Positions 41,649 to 50,926 of a stretch of 64,000 nt of DNA are shown in pieces. Made by a program: the position numbers and the translations under genes. A model generated the notes under the pieces. It was not told the DNA's origin, did no database searches, and saw only the letters and a list, made by a program, of their open reading frames with translations. Origin of the DNA: Scatomorpha sp964367935. GTDB taxonomy: Bacteria > Bacillota > Clostridia > Oscillospirales > Oscillospiraceae. The stretch lies in assembly GCA_964367935.1 (NCBI GenBank), contig CAYIYZ010000006.1, positions 67,684 through 131,683 on the forward strand. Direction: 5' to 3'. The first letter of the stretch is position 1, and every line of letters begins with the position of its first letter.

Positions 41649-42512
41649 TTAGCTTGTGAGCATATCAATATCCTCTATACTAAGGCCGTCATGCAGAGCG
41701 AGATTAATGCCGTAGGCTATGAGCTTTGCCGTGTCCTTAACCGTGGAGTCTATATCACGCGGTGTCACAAACAGCCCTTCGAGTAATTCACCGTCTGCTA
41801 AACTTCGTGCATCTGTCACCGTTGGTACACCCACAGCAATAACCGGTACACCGAGACTCTTTTGAGACAGCTCCGCACGCATATTGCCAACACCCGAGCC
41901 GGGCACAATGCCAACATCCGATATCTGCACCGTGCGGCACAAATGCGACACATTCGCTGTCGCCAATGCGTCAACAGCTATCACCCGTGCCGGCTCTGCC
42001 GTCGCTGCCACTGAACGCAGTACCATGGCACTCTCAAGGCCTGTCGTGCCGAGCACACCCGGTGCTATTGCCGCAACGGAATGAAAGTTTGCAAAATCCT
42101 CGGGCAACTGCTCCTTCAAATGGCGTGTCACTATTATGCTCTCTACGGCCTTCGGACCTATGGCGTCGGGTGTCACTGCCATGTTTCCTAAACCTGCGAC
42201 CAAACTTGTTCCGCCCTCATCAGGCCTAAGCAGAGGTCGTAATTCATTTGCAAGTAAATACGCTGCGTCCTCAAAGGCATTTTCACTGCGGCTCAGCAGT
42301 TTCGTCAATTCTATAGTTATATACGTACCCACAGGCTTGCCCAAGGCTTCTGCGCCCTTCTCGTCCACTATGCGCACCTTCGTAACCTTATAACCCGAGC
42401 GCTCCCGCTCCTCTGATTCCACGCCCGGAATATCCCCAAGTTCGTCTCCGGTCGCCGCCCGTGCAAACTCAAATTCCTCCAAGGCTAAGTCTGTTCTTTT
42501 CTTATTAATCAT
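41649..42512 (-). CDS. gpr: Spore germination endopeptidase GPR
   Basis: 287 residues. GPR degrades small acid-soluble spore proteins during germination. The propeptide begins RTDLALEEFEFARAATGDEL; core motifs are LVAGLGNMAVTPDAIGPKAV, PGVLGTTGLES, AVDALATANV and GIVPGSGVGN. It is usually a forespore gene under sigma F/G control; no confident promoter of that type was found. A GGGGGGTGAGG site precedes the ATG. It is divergent from rpsT, a widely conserved pairing in Clostridia. Confidence 0.95.
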   Translation of the reverse strand: MINKKRTDLALEEFEFARAATGDELGDIPGVESEERERSGYKVTKVRIVDEKGAEALGKPVGTYITIELTKLLSRSENAFEDAAYLLANELRPLLRPDEGGTSLVAGLGNMAVTPDAIGPKAVESIIVTRHLKEQLPEDFANFHSVAAIAPGVLGTTGLESAMVLRSVAATAEPARVIAVDALATANVSHLCRTVQISDVGIVPGSGVGNMRAELSQKSLGVPVIAVGVPTVTDARSLADGELLEGLFVTPRDIDSTVKDTAKLIAYGINLALHDGLSIEDIDMLTS

Positions 42513-42595
42513 TGCCTCACCCCCCTAGTTTTATGATATAGTTTACCGCTTTTAGTGTTCGATATACTCTTTATAGAAAAATAGGTAAAAAACGC

Positions 42596-42624
42596 TTGCA
42601 TTTTATCTTTCTTAGTGTTATAAT
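42596..42624 (+). promoter_or_regulatory. rpsT promoter
   Basis: TTGCAT (42596-42601) and TATAAT (42619-42624) with a 17-base spacer. Confidence 0.85.
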
Positions 42625-42675
42625 ACCAGTCCGTGGGTACTAAACTTACAGTATTATAGGAGGAGGTGGCAAAAT

Positions 42676-42939
42676 ATGCCCAATATTAAGTCCGCGAAGA
42701 AGAGAGTTCTCGTATCTCGCAAGGAAAACGAGAGGAACAAGGCACAAAGAACGGCACTCAAGACCGCAATGAAGAAGTTCGAAGCTGCTGTCACAGAAGG
42801 CGACAAGGAGGCGGCTGCCGGCACCTATAAAGTAGCTGTCAAGTCTGTAGATAAAGCTGCTGCTAAGGGTCTTTTGCACAAGAATAACGCCGCGCACAAG
42901 AAAAGCGCTTTGGCGACTAAGCTCAACGCTATGAGCTAA
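42676..42939 (+). CDS. rpsT: 30S ribosomal protein S20
   Basis: 87 residues beginning MPNIKSAKKRVLVSRKENER, the S20 hallmark, and continuing in lysine/alanine-rich helices that bind 16S rRNA. An AGGAGGAGGT site precedes the ATG. It has its own promoter and terminator. Confidence 0.97.
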   Translation: MPNIKSAKKRVLVSRKENERNKAQRTALKTAMKKFEAAVTEGDKEAAAGTYKVAVKSVDKAAAKGLLHKNNAAHKKSALATKLNAMS

Positions 42940-42940
42940 G

Positions 42941-42974
42941 AAAAACGAGGCACCGTACGGTGCCTCGTTTTTTA
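42941..42974 (+). terminator. rpsT terminator
   Basis: AAAACGAGGCACCG (42942-42955) pairs with CGGTGCCTCGTTTT (42958-42971), followed by a T run, directly after the rpsT stop. Confidence 0.95.
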
Positions 42975-43095
42975 TTGAAACCGCTTGTTCTCTATGGTAT
43001 AATTTTTACCTGCTTCGTAAAAGTTTTGCGAAGGTGTGCAGATTAAAATGCGGGTATGTGGAGCGAATTTATATAACAGATGGAGGAAAGTTATA

Positions 43096-43239
43096 ATGAA
43101 AAAAAGCTGTTTAGGAATAGGGGTTTTACTTTTTGCTATCTTGCTTCAAATGAGTTCAACTAGAATGGAAGGCATGACGCTTGCTTTAGGTCTTATAGGG
43201 CTTGCTTTCTGTGTGGCAGGATTTGTTTCAAAAAAATAG
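43096..43239 (+). CDS. Small two-segment membrane protein
   Basis: 47 residues from the ATG at 43096, with a TGGAGGAAAG site. Two hydrophobic segments (LGIGVLLFAILLQMSS and MTLALGLIGLAFCVAGFV) are joined by a short polar turn, with lysines at both ends. Family and function are unknown. The longer in-frame ATG at 43036 has no suitable site. Confidence 0.6.
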   Translation: MKKSCLGIGVLLFAILLQMSSTRMEGMTLALGLIGLAFCVAGFVSKK

Positions 43240-43313
43240 TAAGTGGTAAGATTATAAGCATTCGCTTTATTCAAAGCTTCTCGTCTCTACTACAGATTAT
43301 CTAACTAAACACA

Positions 43314-43358
43314 AAGGCTCAAACGCAAGCTTAATCGCTTGGTTTGAGCCTTATTTTT
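43314..43358. terminator. Terminator between convergent genes
   Basis: AAGGCTCAAACGCAAGC (43314-43330) pairs with 43337-43352 with one bulge, followed by ATTTTTAT. Confidence 0.88.
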
Positions 43359-43380
43359 ATATTATCGGTCTTTCCTACTT

Positions 43381-43911
43381 CTATTCTTCCGTCTCCGCTT
43401 TCTCGCAAGCGCAGTCGCCGCCGTCCTCACAGCCGCAGTCGCAATCCTCATCGTCACAGCTAAAGGGATCTAAGAACTCCAAACGCTCAGAGCAACCGGG
43501 GCAATCTATAGCACCCAACATGAGTACGTCCTCGTCTATGGTAATGGTATTCTCACAAGCAGGGCAAGTCACCTCATAGAACATGGGCTCCTCATCGTCA
43601 CCGCAACCACAGCCGCAACCGCAACCGTCAAAGTCGTCCTCATCCTCATCCTCGTCGTAATCGTAGTCCTCGTCATAGTCCAAGTCCAGCTCGTCATAAA
43701 CCAAGTCCTCAAGCTCCGATAAATCGTCGCTCACCTGATCTATAGCCTCGCCCAAGTCCCAAGCATTTTCCGCAAGATCCTCAATATCTGTTGCCAGCTC
43801 AGCTAAAATATCGGTTATAACCGTAAAAAGCTTGCCCTCTTTATTCTTATCGGTGATGCCCAAGCCCTCTGTCAAGCCTTTTAGATACGCTACCTTCTCT
43901 GATGTTGTCAT
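43381..43911 (-). CDS. CD1247-type protein with acidic middle and zinc-ribbon end
   Basis: 176 residues. The N-terminal 75 residues (SEKVAYLKGLTEGLGITDKN ... DLAENAWDLGEAIDQVSDDL) match the CD1247 N-terminal domain known from Clostridioides and relatives. A D/E/Y-rich run follows, then GCGCGCGDDEE, a CPACENTITIDED zinc-ribbon pair, CPGCSE, and a further cysteine cluster at the end. Function is unknown; a nucleic-acid- or metal-binding role is only inferred. It is 10 bases after efp on the same strand. Confidence 0.82.
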   Translation of the reverse strand: MTTSEKVAYLKGLTEGLGITDKNKEGKLFTVITDILAELATDIEDLAENAWDLGEAIDQVSDDLSELEDLVYDELDLDYDEDYDYDEDEDEDDFDGCGCGCGCGDDEEPMFYEVTCPACENTITIDEDVLMLGAIDCPGCSERLEFLDPFSCDDEDCDCGCEDGGDCACEKAETEE

Positions 43912-43921
43912 AATTTACACC

Positions 43922-44485
43922 TTAACCTTTCGCACGCTCTAAATACTCGCCACTGCGTGTATCTATGCGGATTTTTTCACCTGTTTCCAAAAATAGAGGT
44001 ACCTTAACCTCTGCGCCGGTCTCCACTACAGCGGGCTTCGTCGCATTTGTCGCTGTATTGCCCGCAAAACCCGGGTCAGTCTCCGTTATGGTGAGCTCCA
44101 CGAAGTTCGGCGGCTCTACCGCAAATACCTTGTCCTTATATGACATTACCATGCACGGCATATTCTCCGTAACAAACTTAAAGTTGTCGCCCAAAACGCC
44201 GCCATCTATAGGGACAAGCTCATACGTCTCCCCGTCCATGAAGTAGTACAAATCACCATCTGCATAGCTAAACTCCATGGTCTTTCTGTCTACCGTGGCA
44301 CTCTCAAACTTCGCCGTTGGGTTAAACGAAGTCTCCACCACCGAACCCGTGATCACGTTCTTTATCTTCGTGCGCACAAAAGCTGCGCCCTTTCCAGGCT
44401 TAACGTGCTGGAACTCCACAACCTGCATTACCTGTCCGTCCATTTCGAAGGTAACGCCATTTCTAAAATCGCCTGCTGATACCAT
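43922..44485 (-). CDS. efp: Elongation factor P
   Basis: 187 residues. EF-P helps ribosomes through polyproline stretches. The loop carrying the modifiable lysine reads HVKPGKGAAFVRTK, and the C-terminal block ITETDPGFAGNTATNATKPA followed by IRIDTRSGEYLERA is typical. A GGGAGGAC site precedes the ATG. Pairing with a CD1247-type gene is seen in several Clostridia. Confidence 0.96.
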   Translation of the reverse strand: MVSAGDFRNGVTFEMDGQVMQVVEFQHVKPGKGAAFVRTKIKNVITGSVVETSFNPTAKFESATVDRKTMEFSYADGDLYYFMDGETYELVPIDGGVLGDNFKFVTENMPCMVMSYKDKVFAVEPPNFVELTITETDPGFAGNTATNATKPAVVETGAEVKVPLFLETGEKIRIDTRSGEYLERAKG

Positions 44486-44616
44486 TATATTGTCCTCCCA
44501 TGTTAATTAGCATATTTTTCACCCCATTTTACACCATTTCACGCCCATTTGCAAGATGCTAATACAAATACATACACTTTTTATCCGATATTTTTTACAT
44601 GTACGCAATCAGGTGC

Positions 44617-44645
44617 TTGACAGAGTGGTTTTGTAGTGGTAAAGT
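44617..44645 (+). promoter_or_regulatory. Promoter of tRNA-Leu
   Basis: TTGACA (44617-44622), 17-base spacer, TAAAGT (44640-44645), ending 28 bases before the mature tRNA. Confidence 0.75.
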
Positions 44646-44673
44646 ATATAGTGCGTTTGTCAACGCAGCCTGT

Positions 44674-44761
44674 GCCGGTGTGGCGGAATAGGCAGACGCA
44701 AGGGACTTAAAATCCCTCGAGGGTTAACCTCGTACCGGTTCGACCCCGGTCACCGGCACCA
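44674..44761 (+). tRNA. tRNA-Leu (anticodon TAA)
   Basis: The acceptor stem GCCGGTG pairs with CACCGGC, followed by encoded ACCA. The anticodon stem-loop AGGGA-CTTAAAA-TCCCT places TAA at 44708-44710, the long variable arm (CGAGGGTTAACCTCG region) marks a class II tRNA, and the T arm is CCGGTTCGACCCCGG. Confidence 0.96.
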
Positions 44762-45105
44762 GTCGAGAGCCTCGACACGCAACTCGCGTTCGGGGCTTTT
44801 GCTATGTCTAAATTTAAATGCTCGCGACTAAGATATCCGAAGCGGGCACACACTCCGGTAGTGAGTCGCTGCACCCAATTCGCACTCTACACCTGTGGGG
44901 TGCTTTTTGTTCGCGCCTGCGTCCTTGCATCTATTTTGACCGCACCCACCAAACCTATATAACCCGAGCCATGCACTACAGATAATACCTGTTGGTGATG
45001 GGTTCGGATTATTGCTTTGTATTGATGGTAGATTTCTCCATATATGGTTCATAGTTAAATATAGTTATACAAAAAGTGTCAATTTTAATTAAAAAGGATT
45101 GAATT
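44762..45105. other. Intergenic region after tRNA-Leu
   Basis: 344 bases without a recognisable gene. A hairpin followed by TTTT (about 44768-44801) probably ends the tRNA transcript. A second possible terminator, CACCC paired with GGGTG then TTTTT, lies near 44871-44910. No duplicate of the tRNA 3' end was found near the following gene cluster. Confidence 0.55.
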
Positions 45106-45972
45106 ATGATTAAGAAAGATTCTAACACTAAATATCTCATTGTTAATGCAGATGATTTTGGAATGTGCCACAGTGCAAATGTTGCTATTATGAAGATGCT
45201 TAAGGACGAAAAAATAACATCAACATCAATTATGCCAAACTGTTCGTGGTTTGAGGAGGCTGCTGATTTTTTAGTTGCGAATCCTCAGATGGACGTAGGT
45301 GTCCACCTGACATTTACAAGTGAATGGGCACCGTTTAAATGGAGTCCACTTACCTCCGGGAGTTCTTTGAAAGACGCAAAAGGGTACTTTCATCAAACTT
45401 GTAAAGATTTTCAACTTAATGCCAACGAATCTCATGTTAAAGCCGAGATAGTTGCACAGATTGAAAAAGTAAAGTCTGCCGGAATTAATATTTCTAATAT
45501 AGACAACCATATGGGAAGTCTGACAGGCCTTGAGTCGGGTATCGGATTTATGCCTGCAACTCTTGCAATTTGTGCGCAGTATTCACTACCATACAGGCTG
45601 CCAAAAGTATTTCCCGAAGAGCGCGTCAGACTGCTCCCCGAACAGGTTGTAAGCCAGTTCCGACAACTTATAACCTATGGTGAATCTTTAAATGTGAACA
45701 TGATTGACCACTTGATTGAGTATCCCTTCCACAAGCAAGAAGGAGATACATACGAAACCTTCGTTACTCAATTTGTTAATCTTATTTCCAATATAAAGCC
45801 CGGCATTTCAGAGATATATATGCATCCTGCAATTGAGTCAGATGAGTTGAAAGCCATTCACGCTTCATGGGAACGCCGAGTATATGAGTATCGTGTGATG
45901 TATGATTCAAGGGTAGTAGAAGAATTGAAAAAACAAGATATTCAGTTAATTAGTTGGAAAGATCTAAAGTAA
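45106..45972 (+). CDS. ChbG/HpnK (YdjC)-family carbohydrate deacetylase
   Basis: 288 residues. The metal-binding N-terminus YLIVNADDFGMCHSANVAIM has the catalytic aspartate pair, with further ligands in VGVHLTFTSEW and DNHMGS. Members remove N-acetyl groups from chitobiose-type or other acetylated sugars. It is paired with a sugar symporter gene 31 bases downstream, so the substrate is probably the imported sugar. The two genes are AT-richer than the core genes to the left. Confidence 0.9.
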   Translation: MIKKDSNTKYLIVNADDFGMCHSANVAIMKMLKDEKITSTSIMPNCSWFEEAADFLVANPQMDVGVHLTFTSEWAPFKWSPLTSGSSLKDAKGYFHQTCKDFQLNANESHVKAEIVAQIEKVKSAGINISNIDNHMGSLTGLESGIGFMPATLAICAQYSLPYRLPKVFPEERVRLLPEQVVSQFRQLITYGESLNVNMIDHLIEYPFHKQEGDTYETFVTQFVNLISNIKPGISEIYMHPAIESDELKAIHASWERRVYEYRVMYDSRVVEELKKQDIQLISWKDLK

Positions 45973-46003
45973 CATTTCAATATAAAAAAACAGGAGGTGT
46001 ATA

Positions 46004-47377
46004 ATGACTACTACGACAATTAGAAAAAGAGAGCTGCTCGGGTATGGTTGTGGTGAAGTTGGGGTAACTCTTATTTTCGCGCTGGTAAATGCTATTGTAC
46101 AAAAATATTATACCGATGTATTGGGGTTGGCTGCTAATTCAATAATGATACTGTTTATAGTGGCAAGACTTTGGGATGCGATAAATGACCCACTATGGGG
46201 TAGATTTGTCGATACACGAGCTCCTTCATCAAATGGAAAATACAAAATCTGGCTTAGAAGAATGGCGATCCCCTTGGCGATTTCTGTGGTTTTATTATTT
46301 GTAAAAATACCGGGCCTAACCTCCACACAATATCTTGTCTATGCATATATCACATATATTTTATTTGGCATGCTTAACACAAGCATTAACATTCCATATG
46401 GCTCTTTGGCATCGGTGATGACTAACAATTCAACTGTTCAGTCAAGCTTATCAGTAATACGAAGTGTTTTTGGCGTCCTGGCATCCATTCCGCCTATTGT
46501 AATTGCCGCAATTGTCTTCACTACTAAAGATGGGGTCACACAATTCAATGGTGGGACACTTATTATCAGTTTAATCTTATGCGGAATATTCTGCGCCGCA
46601 ATGTTTTTCATTTGTTCATTCAGTGTTAAAGAGCGAATTGAAAAAAAAGCTGTTGCAGTTGAAAAAGGTAGAACAGTTCTTATTATTAAAAAGTTGTTGG
46701 CGGACAGAGCGTTCTTTAGCTTGTCTGTAGCAGGTCTGCTACTAATTGCAAGCACAATGTTTACTCAAACATACTACCTATATCTTTTTAATAGCTATTT
46801 TAATGCATCGGGACTTTACATCTTTGTAACATTAAGCACATATCTACCCATTGTGTTTATTGCACCTATTATGGGCAAGATAGTTAAGTTGATCGGAAAA
46901 GCCGAAATATGCTCAGCAGGTATGTTAGTGGCCAGTGTTTCGCAGTTTGTTCTTATGTTTCTAAAAACACAAAACCCATATGTATTTATATTTTGCAGTT
47001 TAATCAGTGGAATTGGAACAACATTTTTCATCATGCAAATTTGGGCAATGGTTAACGACATGATTGATAATTTCGAGTGCAAAACAGGCATACGTGAGGA
47101 AGCCAGCACATATTCTTTGTTCCTTTTTGCAAGAAAATTGGGTCAAACTGTAGCAGGCGTCCTTGCTACCTCTGCTTTGGTTTGGATTAACTACACGGTA
47201 GGTTCGGCAACTCAATCTGCACAAACTATAACGGACATGTATACAATCTCCACACTTGTGCCGGCATGTATTTATCTAATATCCGCTGTCGTTCTGGGTG
47301 TTTGGTATCCAATCACTCGTAAAAAACTTGCTGCACTTCAAATCGAGAAAGAGGCGCTGCGAGGAAAAGTGGGCTAG
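46004..47377 (+). CDS. GPH-family sugar:cation symporter
   Basis: A 457-residue transporter with about twelve membrane segments. Family features are the N-terminal GYGCGEVGVTLIFALVNAIV and the motif LWDAINDPLWGRFVDT, which in MelB carries the cation-site aspartates. The C-terminal half contains FECKTGIREEASTYSLFLFA, the conserved loop of the glycoside-pentoside-hexuronide group. It should import a glycoside or hexuronide with Na+ or H+. A CAGGAGGTG site precedes the ATG. Confidence 0.93.
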   Translation: MTTTTIRKRELLGYGCGEVGVTLIFALVNAIVQKYYTDVLGLAANSIMILFIVARLWDAINDPLWGRFVDTRAPSSNGKYKIWLRRMAIPLAISVVLLFVKIPGLTSTQYLVYAYITYILFGMLNTSINIPYGSLASVMTNNSTVQSSLSVIRSVFGVLASIPPIVIAAIVFTTKDGVTQFNGGTLIISLILCGIFCAAMFFICSFSVKERIEKKAVAVEKGRTVLIIKKLLADRAFFSLSVAGLLLIASTMFTQTYYLYLFNSYFNASGLYIFVTLSTYLPIVFIAPIMGKIVKLIGKAEICSAGMLVASVSQFVLMFLKTQNPYVFIFCSLISGIGTTFFIMQIWAMVNDMIDNFECKTGIREEASTYSLFLFARKLGQTVAGVLATSALVWINYTVGSATQSAQTITDMYTISTLVPACIYLISAVVLGVWYPITRKKLAALQIEKEALRGKVG

Positions 47378-47460
47378 AAGCATAATTGTAATCGAGCTAA
47401 GCAGTTTATTTTAAAAAGGACTTATTAGAGATTTTCCATAGAGTACATTTTTGTTCGGAT

Positions 47461-47497
47461 TCACGCCTTAGGCTATTGCTTAAGGCGTGATTTTTTG
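47461..47497 (+). terminator. Terminator of the chbG-symporter unit
   Basis: TCACGCCTTA (47461-47470) pairs with TAAGGCGTGA (47481-47490), followed by six T. The rest of 47378-47710 holds only the promoter and leader of the next gene. Confidence 0.92.
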
Positions 47498-47603
47498 TTC
47501 CTGACTGCGTCGAGCCTTTTCTAGTAAATCAGACTTAGTTAAATATACCCATAGATGCATCTTTTCTTTATTGTTTTCTATAGAAAAATTAATAATATTC
47601 TCG

Positions 47604-47632
47604 TTGACTTATTCGACACGATTTGATACAAT
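47604..47632 (+). promoter_or_regulatory. Promoter of the EAL gene
   Basis: TTGACT (47604-47609), 17-base spacer, TACAAT (47627-47632). The leader is about 70 bases. Confidence 0.8.
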
Positions 47633-47710
47633 CACACAGTGCGGTCGCATGCATGCAACCTTTTCACATTTTTTAGAAGATTAATTTCGTTTTTCGGAGG
47701 TTTTTCCCTT

Positions 47711-48958
47711 ATGGGCGATAAAAATATCATAAACTTAAATGATGTACACCCTGACTTCAATGTCTATAGATTCGAGAAATTCAAGCTCGACATTGAAGAT
47801 AGAAGAATAAACAAAATATGCATGACTGAAATAATTAACGCAGATATGATGATTGCCACTGTCGGACTCGGTGCCTACTCTTTGGGCTGTAAGGAAGTTT
47901 TAACGCAAGGACGCAACGATGTCAAAGCTATGGGACTCGAAAACTGCCTTATTCATTATGTATATAACTACAAGAACTTTATCGTTGCCGGTACGGAAGA
48001 TATAAGCGACGAGGACTTTAAGAAAATTATGCAGCTTACTTATGAACAGTATGTTCATTCAAACTCTAAATCAGCGGATTTAAGTGCACTTTCAAGATTT
48101 GTCCTAGTTTTCGGAGACGACTTGATTGATAAAGCCCGAAGCGCCTTCTACTTTCACAGAAAGACACAGAATAACTACATTATCGCCTCAAACGAAAGAG
48201 AACTGCTAAACACCGAAAACAAAGCAGATATCGAAACTTTCAGTCTAATAAACTACGCCATTAATGAAAACAAGGTTATTCCCTATTACCAAGGGATATA
48301 CAATAATGCTGCCAATCGGATAGATAAATACGAAGCACTCATGCGTATTTCCGACGCCAACGGTAAGATATATGCGCCGGGCATGTTTTTGGACACTTCT
48401 AAAAAGTATAAACTATACAGCACCTTAAGCAAAATGCTTATCAACACAGCTCTGAATGATTTCGAAAGTAAGCAAAGCGAGCTTTGCATTAACGTTTCCT
48501 TGTTCGATGTCGAAAATGATGACTTTGTCACTTGGTTCATCGATAGAGTCAGGAACTTTCCACAGCCTCAAAATCTGACTATAGAGTTTGTCGAAACAGA
48601 AAACTATAACAGTGGCCAGAAGCTCTATTCTTTCTTGAACACCGTTCGCGAGTTTGGGTGCAAAATTGCCGTTGACGACTTCGGTGTCGGTTTTGCCACT
48701 TACACCTCTATTATGTCACTTAAGCCTGACATTATTAAAATCGACGGTCAAATAATCAAAGATCTTGTCACAAACCAAGATAATAGAAATATTTTATACT
48801 CCATTAACTATATGTCCAACTTAATCCACTCCAAGACGGTTGCTGAGTTTGTTGAGAACCCCGATATTCAAGAAATTTTGTTAGCTGAAAAAATTGACTA
48901 TTCGCAAGGTTACCATTTTTCTAGGCCGCTGCCAATAGAGCAACTTGATATCATTTAG
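47711..48958 (+). CDS. EAL-domain cyclic-di-GMP phosphodiesterase
   Basis: 415 residues from the ATG at 47711, with a CGGAGG site. The C-terminal EAL domain (about 175-412) keeps its metal and substrate residues: YEALMRI, the asparagine in CINVSLF, the glutamate in TIEFVETEN, VDDFGVGFATYTS, IIKIDGQ, AEFVEN and YSQGYHFSRPLP, so it should be active against c-di-GMP. The N-terminal 170 residues match no domain I can name. They could be a degenerate GGDEF or a sensor domain. There is no membrane segment, so it is cytosolic. Confidence 0.9.
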   Translation: MGDKNIINLNDVHPDFNVYRFEKFKLDIEDRRINKICMTEIINADMMIATVGLGAYSLGCKEVLTQGRNDVKAMGLENCLIHYVYNYKNFIVAGTEDISDEDFKKIMQLTYEQYVHSNSKSADLSALSRFVLVFGDDLIDKARSAFYFHRKTQNNYIIASNERELLNTENKADIETFSLINYAINENKVIPYYQGIYNNAANRIDKYEALMRISDANGKIYAPGMFLDTSKKYKLYSTLSKMLINTALNDFESKQSELCINVSLFDVENDDFVTWFIDRVRNFPQPQNLTIEFVETENYNSGQKLYSFLNTVREFGCKIAVDDFGVGFATYTSIMSLKPDIIKIDGQIIKDLVTNQDNRNILYSINYMSNLIHSKTVAEFVENPDIQEILLAEKIDYSQGYHFSRPLPIEQLDII

Positions 48959-48964
48959 ACCTAT

Positions 48965-49009
48965 AAAAATGAGAGGTACTGCATATTTCGCAGTACCCCT
49001 CATTTTTTT
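48965..49009. terminator. Bidirectional terminator between the EAL gene and the metal ATPase
   Basis: AAAAATGAGAGGTACTGC (48965-48982) pairs with 48990-49007 with one mismatch, and a T run follows. Confidence 0.92.
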
Positions 49010-49020
49010 CTTAATACTAT

Positions 49021-50916
49021 CTATATTATCTTTTTATCATACAGCCTTGCAGCATTTAGCACCACAAGTACTGAACCTGCATTGTGCACCAACGCGCCTG
49101 TTGCAGGATTTAACAAGCCTAATACCGATAATATAATCGCGCCGAAATTTATAAACATCGCCATCGTTATGTTGAACTTGATTGAAAATATCGTTGCATT
49201 CGATAGCTTTTTTATGTATGAGATCTTAGAAATATCATCGCCCATTATTGCGATATCGGCTGCGTCTATAGCAATGTCACTGCCCATGGTACCCATCGCT
49301 ATGCCTACTGTCGCTATTTTAAGTGCAGGTGCGTCATTTACACCGTCACCTACCATGCACACATTTTTTCCATCGTCCATAATCTGCTGTATCGTAGATA
49401 CCTTGTCCTCAGGCAATAGCGATGAATGAACAGTGGCTATACTTACCTTATTCGCAATAAATTGCGCGCTCTTCTCATTGTCTCCCGTGAGCAGTACCGT
49501 CTCTCCTATTCCTGTAGCATTCAGTGCAGCTATAGCTTCTGCCGAACCTTCTTTTATTTCATCTGACAGACCAAGTACTGACACAATTTCTCCGCCTTTT
49601 GCGACAATCATTACTGCTTTGCCTTCCGACCTCAGGATAGATATATCTCCTATGATTTTCTCTGAAATCTTTGCTTGCACCTTTTCCTCTATCAGCTTCT
49701 CATTGCCACAATATACAAGCTCACCGCCCACTTTTGCGCTAACCCCTTTGCCGGGCAACATAGAAAACTCACTTATCTCATGTGGCGCTACACCCTTAGA
49801 CACAGCATAACTCACTATCGCTTTACCTATAGGATGCTCTGAATGGCTCTCAACCGATGCTACAAGCTTGAGTAGCTCTGCCTCCGACACTCCGTAGTAC
49901 TCTATATCACTTACTGTCAGCTTTCCCTGAGTTATAGTGCCTGTCTTATCAAAAGCTACTGTAGACACCGTGCCCATCTGCTCTAATGCTTCGCCTGACT
50001 TTATGAGCACTCCGTTCTTAGTCGCCTGACCTATTGCCGCCATTATTGACGTTGGTGTCGCAAGAGCCAAGGCGCAAGGGCAGAACACAACGAGTACTGT
50101 TACCGCTCGAATTAGTGCATCGTCTGCACGATTTAACGCAAAGGCAAAGACCACATAGGTGATTATGGCAATCACACACGCCAAAGGCACTAGAACACCT
50201 GCCCACTTATCAACTATCTTCTGTGTGGGCGCCTTATGCTTATCTGCATCCTCAACGAGCTTTATCATCTTTTGTAAAGATGAGTTTGCAAATGGCTTTG
50301 TCACTCTAACATCCACTGAGCCAAAGCGATTAATTGTACCTGCAAAGACTTCGTCTCCTACAGTCTTATCTAAGGGCAAACTCTCGCCTGTCATTATACT
50401 CTGATCTACCGTCGTATCACCCACTATAATAACACCATCAGCAGGAAAACTCTCGCCGGGCAAAACTCTAATCACCTCATCGGTCTTAATATCCGTCGCT
50501 TCCACCATGGTCTCTCCCTCAGTGGATATCACCCTACCTTGTGACGGAACGAGATTTAGTAGTTTCTCTATTCCTTTCTTCGCCTTCTCTACCGTCCTAC
50601 CCTCTAACCACTCGCCTATCGCCATGATAAACGCAACTTCACCCGCTGCGAAAATATCGCCTATATAAACAGCGGCTATCATCGCTATCGTTATTAGTAG
50701 CGGTGAAGTTATGCGCTTATCCAAGGTATTCACCACTGCCCAGTACGCAAGTGGTATACCGGAAATTATAAGCGATACCCACGCCGGATTAATAGGCAAC
50801 TCAAATTCAATGCCCATCAGTGGAAGTATGTACTCCATTATAAAACTTGCCAACAAAAACAGTCCGGAAACCCACAACATGGGTTTTGAATTTAGCTTTT
50901 CTATCTTCTCACTCAT
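49021..50916 (-). CDS. P1B-type heavy-metal-transporting ATPase
   Basis: 631 residues. The actuator motif is MTGESLPLDK, the metal-site motif is FCPCALALATP, the phosphorylation motif is DKTGTIT, the P1B HP dipeptide is in SHSEHPIGK, and the hinge is MVGDGVNDAPAL. There is no N-terminal HMA domain. The last membrane segment (GALVHNAGSVLVVLNAARLY) does not carry the usual Cu(I) MxxSS or Zn D(T/G)G residues, so the ion is not certain from the pump. The adjacent CsoR-type repressor and operator favour copper. It follows csoR by 11 bases. Confidence 0.92.
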   Translation of the reverse strand: MSEKIEKLNSKPMLWVSGLFLLASFIMEYILPLMGIEFELPINPAWVSLIISGIPLAYWAVVNTLDKRITSPLLITIAMIAAVYIGDIFAAGEVAFIMAIGEWLEGRTVEKAKKGIEKLLNLVPSQGRVISTEGETMVEATDIKTDEVIRVLPGESFPADGVIIVGDTTVDQSIMTGESLPLDKTVGDEVFAGTINRFGSVDVRVTKPFANSSLQKMIKLVEDADKHKAPTQKIVDKWAGVLVPLACVIAIITYVVFAFALNRADDALIRAVTVLVVFCPCALALATPTSIMAAIGQATKNGVLIKSGEALEQMGTVSTVAFDKTGTITQGKLTVSDIEYYGVSEAELLKLVASVESHSEHPIGKAIVSYAVSKGVAPHEISEFSMLPGKGVSAKVGGELVYCGNEKLIEEKVQAKISEKIIGDISILRSEGKAVMIVAKGGEIVSVLGLSDEIKEGSAEAIAALNATGIGETVLLTGDNEKSAQFIANKVSIATVHSSLLPEDKVSTIQQIMDDGKNVCMVGDGVNDAPALKIATVGIAMGTMGSDIAIDAADIAIMGDDISKISYIKKLSNATIFSIKFNITMAMFINFGAIILSVLGLLNPATGALVHNAGSVLVVLNAARLYDKKII

Positions 50917-50926
50917 ACCGCCACTC

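Noticed and set aside
42513..42600. A sigma F/G-type promoter before gpr
   Set aside because: No pair of boxes matched the consensus well enough by eye.
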